Notes under the pieces: generated by a model | Told to the model about the DNA's origin: nothing | Databases searched by the model: none | What the model saw: only the letters and a program-made list of their open reading frames with translations | DNA from: Ambrosia x helenae | Lineage: Eukaryota; Streptophyta; Magnoliopsida; Asterales; Asteraceae | Assembly (NCBI GenBank): GCA_030844895.1 | Contig: JAUTDX010001406.1 | Location: 30,171-94,170 of the forward strand | Length of the DNA stretch: 64,000 nucleotides | Direction of reading: 5' to 3' | Program-made: the position numbers and the translations under genes | Part shown: positions 56,561 through 64,000 of the stretch, one piece after another | Numbering within the stretch: position 1 is the first letter of the stretch | How the letters are laid out: each line of letters starts with the position of its first letter

Positions 56561-56967
56561 AACAAGTCAGAAGATGTATGTGCGGTTAATCTTGTAAATC
56601 GCTAAATCACTAAGAGAGGTTGCATGTTTTTTTTGTAGATGCCCGCGTAAACGTTGAGGTTCTGCAGACCATTTGTTTTTTGAAAGACATAGCCCTAAAA
56701 TATATTTGTCCTTCCTCTTCTTGGTAGGCTCTTCAAACCTCTTCTTCTCCAATCTTCTTCTACACACACTCTCTTCTCTCTAAAACCCTAGCAACTCTCT
56801 TCCTCCCCCTCCTACCCACCGTCGACCACAACCCTCCTCCCCACGTTTGACCGCCGCCCTCCTCCCCACTGTCCCCTCTTCCTCACTCCTCTCCCCGCCG
56901 TCGAACTCCCTCTCTCTTCTTCCTTTCGTCGACCACCAGCCCTCCTTTGTATCAGGTATAACATCAC

Positions 56968-57003
<36 letters not shown>

Positions 57004-57360
57004 AGCTCTCTCTCTCTTTCTTTCTCTTTCTCTCTCCCTCTACAGCTCTCCCCCCCCCCCTCCCTCTCTCTCTCTCTCTCTCTCTTAACTCTTAGCTCTC
57101 TATCTCTTCTGTTGCTCTCTCTACAGTTAAAGTGGGTTGTGGTTGGTTATGGTTATGGTGGTTGTGTTGGTTCACGTTGGTTATGGTGCGTTGTGGTGGG
57201 TTATGGCTATGGTGGGTTGTGGTTGGTTATGATTATAGTGGGTTGTGGCTTTTAAGTTACGTTGCAGACGTTAACAAACAAACAGTTTTCTTCTTGCAGA
57301 CTGCAAACATTTGATCCACCTCTTCTTCTACAAATGTCTGTAGATGTAATCCGGGCTTTT
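56561..57360. repeat. Simple-repeat cluster: (TC)n and TGGTTATGG-type minisatellite
   Basis: (TC)n blocks lie at about 56966-57001 and 57062-57085, with C-rich stretches between. At 57130-57250 GGTTATGG, GGGTTGTGG and GTTGGTT units recur irregularly. CTGCAGAC words lie near both ends (56660 and 57290), so the cluster may be the interior of a non-autonomous element, but I could not define its termini. Ser/Leu-rich and Trp/Gly-rich frames are composition effects. Confidence 0.55.
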
Positions 57361-57689
57361 TCCTTTTAAAAAACAAACACCACCTAATACTCGATGGATG
57401 GCATGAAAATAGTTTTAAGTAAATGATAAGTGTACTTTTGGGTTATTCTTTTATAGGTCTCAAGTCCACGGTAGAAAATTAAAATACACTTTGCAATTGG
57501 TATGTGTCAATGTATCATGAACAACTACGTGACATTACATTGTACTATCCAATATGAGATCTACACATAGTATTATGATTTTGATTGATCACATTGTAGT
57601 ATTTATCGTATTACTAATAGGGTTGTAGCAAACACAAACGTAATAACCACCATTGGTGAACTCTATAGATGTCACATTTTTCAACTTTT

Positions 57690-57815
57690 TTAAAGGCAAT
57701 CTGATCTATTTATAATTATACACTATTGTGGACCGTGGGAATCAAACCCTCGACCTCTTGGAAAGAGACACCATATTATAGACTTGGTTACTGCTAGACC
57801 AAAAGCGCTCGGTAG
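57690..57815 (-). mobile_element. Probable tRNA-derived SINE (minus strand)
   Basis: On the minus strand TTGGTCTAGCAGTAACC (about 57786-57803) resembles an A box, and GGTTTGATTCC (57738-57748) a B box. A T-rich run on the plus strand at 57672-57692 would be the A tail. No target duplication was found. A full tRNA cloverleaf is not present. Confidence 0.5.
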
Positions 57816-59030
57816 GTTTTCCAATTAATCTACTTAAACCATAAGATACGAATATTAGTGAAGCAATTAACTTTATCATGTTTATGACTAGGGTCAGTAG
57901 CGGATTCAAGAACCCACGATTTTTCAATACCCAAGAAAAAGTGTTGTCCCAAAGTTGTTTATGACTTGTGGCTGTAGCCTGTAGATGAACAAAGGCTTTT
58001 GACGTTTTATCTATTGTGTTTTAAGATCATTCTTTAAGTGAGAGTGGTCTCCAAGATGGTGAATTGTATGCTCCTAGGAAAGATCCCAAACAAGGCTTTA
58101 AGGACCTCTCTCTTGTTGGATTTTATTTAAGTTTAGGCCTAATTGGGCCATTCAGGTAGTCTATCTAGTCCATAGTCATGAATTGATTAAAACCTTTTAA
58201 CTATTTTCTCACACATTTAACTAAGTTTGTTTTTAATCAATTATTTAGATTAAACATTCATTTTTAATGAAATAAAAATATATTATTCATTTACTATTCT
58301 TATAAAAATATTACCTCGAATAGTTAACCTATTAATAATATCTAATCCTACTACTCAATTCTATAAGATAAAACACTTAGATTTATCACCAAAAGTAGTT
58401 GTCTTTATCCATTTTGTCTATCTGCACAATCCAACAAAGGTCCACTTGTGAAACACAACAAGCAAGTTATTACAAGAGCAAAAAGTGATCACTAGAAAGC
58501 CACTTAAGCCACCCATGTCATACAAAGTTTTTTCAATCCGTGAGAATTCCACAACAGCACCTCTCTAATGACGATGCGCGTATCTCTTTGCTACTCGATA
58601 TCTAATTGAGTACATGCCTATATCATATCAACCTTCTAGTACTCAAGATCCCAATTCTTGATTCCCGATCTTGATTGAAAATGACAAATGTGAGGCCAAG
58701 AATTTACTTGGTCTTAGTTACTAAGGGGTGCAATTGTTAGGAATTCCCGTTTGCAACACATATACACAATCACGTAAAACGGACACGAGACACAAGGAGT
58801 TACCCAGTTTGGTTCCAATAAGAAACCAATGTCCATGGCATGGCTGCAACTTGAAATTTATTAGTGCTATGTTCTCATTTCTCAAACTCTCGTGATGAGG
58901 AATTACAAGTACAAAATGACAATTAAATAGATACAGATTAGGAATTTATTATTGCTATGTTCTCAACTCTCCTAGCCACTCTTTGATCAATCTCCATATA
59001 TGACTTAGGGTTAATTGGTAGCCTGTTAAT
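57816..59030. other. Repeat-like non-coding DNA
   Basis: No intact gene. 58730-58830 (CAATTGTTAGGAATTCCCG, then AAACGGACACGAGACAC and CCCAGTTTGGTTCC) resembles the end of a plant LTR, possibly a copia fragment. No partner LTR is in view. Confidence 0.4.
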
Positions 59031-59039
59031 GAAGCTCTG

Positions 59040-59232
59040 AATCATTCAGCTCAGAATGGTTTAGTATTCAGACCGTTTGTTTCAACCTAAAAAAGGCTCT
59101 GAATGGAATGTTAAGAGCTGAATCATTCAGACTTGGTGTATAGCTGAACCATTCAGCACTTAATCATTCAAAGCCTCTTAACCATTCAGACCTCTTAATT
59201 ATTCACCACTTAATCAACCAAACAGCCCATTA
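59040..59232. mobile_element. MITE debris with CTGAATCATTCAG words
   Basis: CTGAATCATTCAG-like palindromes and ATTCAG words recur at least six times. Left-hand GACCGTTTGTTT (59078) and right-hand AACCAAACAGCCC (59218-59230) are inverted partners, the terminal pattern of common hAT-type plant MITEs. Exact borders are uncertain and two copies may overlap. Confidence 0.5.
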
Positions 59233-62090
59233 AACCTTTGAGAAAACGAGCGTAATCAAGACTCCAAACCCAACACCAACAATGTATCTATTCTTAAAAG
59301 AGGAGCAATTACATTTTCATTACTTACATCCCGCACGTGTCTTTCACTGAGTCTGAAGATATTAGTTTTATAATTACTCAATTAAGATGTAACCTTTAAT
59401 TATGTCAAGAATAATTGTTCCTCGTGTTGCATTCCATAAATACAGTGTTTATCATCTTTTACTTACGCAGTATATTTTCTCTTTATTCAATCATGTAATA
59501 CACTAATACACGAATTTATAACCTAGCCATCCAATATGTCATAATAATCTTACTTCATTGTAAATCCTGTGACATTGAATGGTTACTAAATTATAGAATA
59601 GCCACTAGTTTCAGGAGCTACTAAACCATACACACTATGAGCAAAAAATAATAGGTACGTAACTACGTAACTAAATTAATAAATTATCTATGTAATGAAA
59701 ACATAATTGTATAGTATTTATGGATACTGCTAATGAAGAAAGCTAAGGTTATAGAATTACACATCCTTGTGTGTTATCTTCTAAGTTACCTTATTAAGGA
59801 AGAGGGATATCTAGAAATGTAATTTTACCATCTTTTTAAGATGGCATATGAAGAGACATAGGCATAATCTCTATATTTTACCTCATTTCTTCCCATTATA
59901 CCCCTTTATACAAGTTTTAATAGCAATGTTACAAATAGTTAATGCACCACATTCCATGTAATTGTTCTGACCAGACATTCAATTCCTCTCTCTTCTATTA
60001 GGATTCCTAATTGCTTTCTACGACGTGAATAACTTCCTCCTCCAACCGCCATGTTATTGAAAGAGCATTCAATGTCTCCATCATCACAATTGAATGCGAA
60101 GAGTTTGGTAACCGTAGCCAGTCATCAATTACAATCAAGGTGATTAATTGGAACCATTGAAAATCCTCTGTCTCTCTTTGGTTAAAACACCTACAATCTG
60201 AAGCGTATGTTGTCTCCAATTGTAAACTTTGATGGAACAATGACGACCACGCTAGGGTGTCGGTTCCGGAGCTCCGGTCTATCTCGATGCCTGAGTTTCT
60301 TGATCCCTTATCTGTACGTATGTATGTTTGACTCGATCGTATTTTAAGTTCTTTTAGGTTTCATTTTTGTGTTCTAAGTTGTAATTGTGAAACAATTCTT
60401 GACAGGTTCTTTAGTTGGCCAACACAAAGGATAATTAGAAGACTACAATATGGTAGATTGACAACCAATAGATGTAAGACTGGCAGAGCTCTATAACCAA
60501 GGGTAAGCTGATGAAATTATTCAAGAAAGGCTTCTCAGGGAAGAAGACTCTCAGGTAATTATGTGGTTTAATTGGGGATTTAGAATTGTGTTTTGGAAGT
60601 AATTTATTTATTTATTTTTATTTTTTAATGTATCTTCTTGAAGATCAGATGGCTACTTTTTATTGTTTGCTTAGATGATATGTTTAATGATGATAATTTA
60701 TCTTACAATAGAGGTGTTAAACTGAGTGGATCGGCCTCGATGGCTTCACCCAAGAACCTTCTTGATGACCCATTAATCTATTAATATAAGTATGCATATA
60801 TTGTTTGTGCCATTTCTCCATTTTCTACGCGTGCTAATTACTAATTGTTGTTGGCAGGTGCACTCTGGGTTTACAGTTGCTTGGTATAAGTCGTGGTCAA
60901 TGTATTTCCTCGGTTCCATGAATTTGGGTTTTGCTTGATCTCAAATCTTGATTTAACTTCATTGAAAAGATCTGACTTTTCAAACTTTGATTTTCTTAAA
61001 TAACTGATAAAAGCAAATGTTTGTTTTTAGCAAATTAAAATTAGGAGTACATAAGTTTTAATCTTCCTTATTTTACTAAAAAGTTGACTACTATTAACTT
61101 AGTTTAATATAGCTAAATGATTTATGGATCCTACTATTTCGAAATTTAGGATTGTCATTGCCATTTTGTTAAGGTTTCGTTCTATTTAGCCAATATACCC
61201 GGTAAGGCATTTTTTGGTTGCTGAACTTTCATACACTGTTTCTTTACACTATTCTAATCCATTACATGAACCCAGTTTGGGTTGAGCTGTGTACAGAGTC
61301 ACAATCCATGAATATAAAGCCCTCAACATTATTATTTTCATTTGGCTATTCATGATGATTTCATTTTGTTGAAAGCAGGGTGAAATGTCTACCATGAAAA
61401 CTGGATTAAAATACCGTAACATCAATAGATTCTAATCACACGCTTTTTCTGTTGAAACTTTTGGGTAAATATATTTGGGATAGGCAACATTTATAAACTT
61501 GACGTAATATATGAAAAGTTTAATTACAATCTTGCAAACATTAGTAGTTCAATGAAGCAACAACTATAAACTTGATGTAAATTTAGTTGTGCATTTTTTG
61601 TAACATGAAGCATGTATGTTAATTGAGTTAGGGCCACATGTAGCAGGTATATTAATTAAGAGATGTAAATGGGTGATTCGTTCTCAATTGACTTTATCCG
61701 GCGTGCACCACTGTCTCACAACAGCAGCAAATTCGCCTTATTGGAGGTTTTATTCCTTTTTTTTTATTTTGAATAGTTGAACAAACGTGGAACGGTGGAA
61801 GTTTAGTAGAGGTATTATTTTTTTTTTGTCTACAAAAGTTAGTTTTGAAGCAATTGGTTAGTTTAGCCATTTGGTTTTGAGGGGTTATGACTCTATAGAT
61901 GAAACAACATTTATTAGTTCAAAAAGATTTTAGCTCAGCCGCAACACCCGAGTATATATACTAAGAAAATAAAACCAATGGCATGGCATCTGTACCATCA
62001 ATTCTTGGCCCTGCATATGGTTCATATTCCGTTGTTTTAAGAGGCTAATAAGAATTATAGTTTTATCCGCAAAATCTGATGGTGGGTAAG
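59233..62090. other. Non-coding DNA, possible Helitron body
   Basis: I recognise no gene. Short exon-like bits (for example REEDSQ before GTAATT at 60554, and a 77-codon frame on the minus strand at 60007-60240) could be captured fragments. If the Helitron end at 62143 is real its body lies here, but no TC 5' end could be fixed. Confidence 0.35.
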
Positions 62091-62110
62091 CTCCACTCAC
62101 TATCGCTTCG

Positions 62111-62143
62111 ATACCCGCGGCAACGCGCGGACATTCCTACTAG
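62111..62143 (+). mobile_element. Helitron 3' terminus
   Basis: A GC-rich hairpin (CCGCG GCAACG CGCGG at 62115-62130) is followed by nine bases (ACATTCCTA) and CTAG at 62140-62143, then T. This is the canonical plant Helitron 3' end, on the plus strand, so the element extends leftwards. Confidence 0.7.
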
Positions 62144-62960
62144 TATTGTATTATCAATGGCATGATTAACATGCTTAATCGTATCAGTCACATATGACCT
62201 CCATTAACGATGATAACTTTAAGGGCCCATCACTTGGAGCCACGCCTCTCATCTAAACTCACGACCTCAATTATGAGATAAAGGACACAAAAATTATTCT
62301 TCTAGTTTTATGTATGACAGATTAGAGATGACTCGGTACCGAACCGTACCAAACCTATACCGAACATTAAGATCATTCAAACATTTTATATTTAATGTGG
62401 GATAATATATTTTCATTACAGATCAAGGTTTTAGGTATTTACATGATGTTTGGATTTTTTTTTTTTTTTTGCCAGCCCCAGCCATGTGTACATCTGGATG
62501 TCTCATGATATCACAAGTTCCAAAAGATGTCAAATTTCATAAACGGGTCAGCTCAACTTTAGCCAAACGATGAACACAACCATCTACAAATAATCTCCTA
62601 AAATGATGATAGTGAGTGTGACACTAATACATTGGGGTAGCCCCCACATGCACATTAGCCGGGTAGCGCCTGAAACACAACCCCTCCCCCTGCCCTTCGT
62701 CAATGGGGGGCACTATCATGCATGTCGTCAAACCCTTAACGGGTACGGTTCTGTGAAACTCACCACAAATCTCTCAAATTCTTTCCAGTTTTTTCGGAAA
62801 ATACTTTGTACGTTGCAGGTCAATTTCGACGTCATTTTCATATGATCACCATTTTTTTTGCGAATTACTGGTGATTTATAACGCGAGTTTACATATTTTA
62901 TACAAAAAAGGACAATGTGGGACGTAAAACTAGGATTTTTTTTCCATTGCAAAAGTGTAC
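62144..62960. other. Non-coding DNA, nothing recognised
   Basis: Contains a GC-rich patch (62630-62720, GGGTAGCCCCCACATGCAC) that looks repeat-derived. I see no coding frame of a known family. Confidence 0.45.
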
Positions 62961-62984
62961 AACCGCAATTCATCAACTAGCATT

Positions 62985-63720
62985 CGTAATTGGCGTCTGA
63001 AGCATGGGAACGAGTACTTGAGAATGTCGGCTAGAGTTTGTCGGGAAAGCCTTGAATTTTTTTTGCGAGGTTATTATTATTAACCTCGTACGAATATTTT
63101 ATTTGTTATTGATCTTTACGCAAAGAGATATTTGAGGACTTCGACATCTAGCAACATCCAAAAAATACGTGAGGCCCATGAATAAATACACGGTTTTCCT
63201 AGGATGCTTGGTAGCCTTAATTGCATGCATTGGAAGTGGATAACCTAGCCAACTACTTGGAGATCCCATCATCACTGGGGTGATTACCCTAATACTTCAA
63301 GCACTCCCATCACAAGATCTCGGGATTTGGCATGCTTTCTTTGGTACGCAAAAAATGATATAGTTGTTTTAAACTCATTCAATGTGTTCGACAACGTCTA
63401 GGACGGGGTTAACCTAGCTTATCGTTTTATGCAAATTATGTCGAGTACAAGTACGGATATCATCTTTTAGATGGTATTTATCAGAAGTGGTACACTCATA
63501 CATGCATGTATTACAAGAAAAGAGATGAGCTAACAAGGAAAAATATCGAACAAACATTCATAGTCTTAAAGAAACGATGGACTATCATCGACCAACTATT
63601 AAATATATCTGCTGAGACAAACATAAGAAACATTATGTATATGTGCATTATCTTAGATAATAGGATATTGGAGGTTTTTGGCCAGAGCCATTTGTGTCAA
63701 CCATGACGATTATGTTCAAA
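62985..63720 (+). pseudogene. PIF/Harbinger-type transposase remnant
   Basis: Frame-shifted pieces follow the order of plant Harbinger (DDE_Tnp_4) transposases. NEYLRMSARVCRESLEFF lies near 63010, YLRTSTSSNIQ near 63130, GFPRMLGSLNCMHWKW near 63192-63240, and the block with WHAFFG near 63320. At the end comes RKNIEQTFIVLKKRWTIID, then IMYMCIILDNRI (63530-63665). The first catalytic Asp (normally GSIDCMHW) is Asn. Several stops occur. It is non-functional. Confidence 0.75.
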
Positions 63721-64000
63721 CGATGACGTCTATGGTTGAATCGTTCAAACGATGACGATGATTTTGATGACGAGTAGAATGATTATAATTTTTAATGGTC
63801 TACTTAATGTATTTTGTTTGTTACCTTTGGTTTCTAGTTTCGTTTTTTTTTTCGTTTCTAATATTTTTAACTTATTTTAATTTTTGTTTTATAAAAGATG
63901 TTTTAGAATATAAAAATAAGACTGAATTACAAGTTTTGTCCTTTAACTTTATACCAGATTGCAAGGCATGACCTTTAACTTTAAAATTGATTGGTTTTGT
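63721..64000. other. AT-rich DNA to the window end
   Basis: A GATGACGATG-rich stretch is followed by T-rich sequence. No gene or element boundary is seen. Confidence 0.5.

Noticed and set aside
56847..57314. Ser/Leu-rich and Trp/Gly-rich frames
   Set aside because: Composition effect of (TC)n and TGGTTATGG repeats.
57730..57805. Possible tRNA gene on the minus strand
   Set aside because: A and B box words are present, but no cloverleaf stems can be drawn; SINE is the better reading.
1..64000. CRISPR arrays, bacterial operons or riboswitches
   Set aside because: None visible; intron structure and element types are those of a plant nuclear genome.

Overview
This is a window of a large, repeat-rich eudicot nuclear genome. 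The gene is spliced with plant-type introns, and the DNA carries nested LTR retrotransposons, FAR1/Mutator-like elements (MULEs), hAT and Harbinger remnants, Helitron ends and tRNA-derived SINEs. The character of the retroelement LTRs suggests Asteraceae, but that is an inference. I can support one intact host gene: a katanin p80 (KTN80, WD40) subunit on the minus strand at 50500-55607. Its 16 exons join in frame to 710 aa.

Layout. 1-3560: unassigned DNA with a Helitron 3' end at 1851. 3561-13610: an old chromovirus-like LTR fragment split by a decayed Ty3/gypsy Tekay/Del-type element (5526-13033), whose 3' end has been rearranged. 13611-46270: one Ty1/copia element on the minus strand with a 5-kb decayed internal region (17325-21749). 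Both of its LTRs are broken open at the same internal (TA)n microsatellite. The left (3') LTR holds one insertion (13768-17230). The right (5') LTR holds a run of six insertions placed end to end (23007-26510, 26523-28505, 28544-29738, 29756-31832, 31850-33347, 33365-46174), separated only by TA dinucleotides. 46271-50499: short elements (a TIR MITE, a long-TIR MULE with a 9-bp target duplication, a SINE with a 13-bp duplication, a fold-back). 50500-55607: KTN80 with a MITE in an intron. 55608-64000: simple repeats, a probable SINE, MITE debris, a Helitron 3' end at 62143 and a decayed PIF/Harbinger transposase.

The striking feature is the seven-member set of (TA)n-inserted elements. The largest (33365-46174, 12.8 kb) looks like an autonomous MULE. 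It has a FAR1-type transposase whose six exons join in frame to 855 aa (D/D/E residues, SWIM finger, C-terminal zinc knuckle). It also has a divergently placed, many-exon gene ending in a ULP1-type cysteine protease, and a third, small acidic single-exon gene between them. Each of the seven has roughly 50-bp imperfect terminal repeats containing about three copies of a GAAACC-like word. Each also carries its own short, reiterated, mostly palindromic word scattered through its non-coding DNA: ACACTGGTGT, TAACATGTGTTA, TTACATGTGTAA, ACACCTGTGT, TGTAACA or AAAACAC. This resembles, by analogy only, the family-specific dispersed motifs bound by MULE-encoded anti-silencing proteins in Arabidopsis VANDAL elements. 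It is the best candidate here for an undescribed system.
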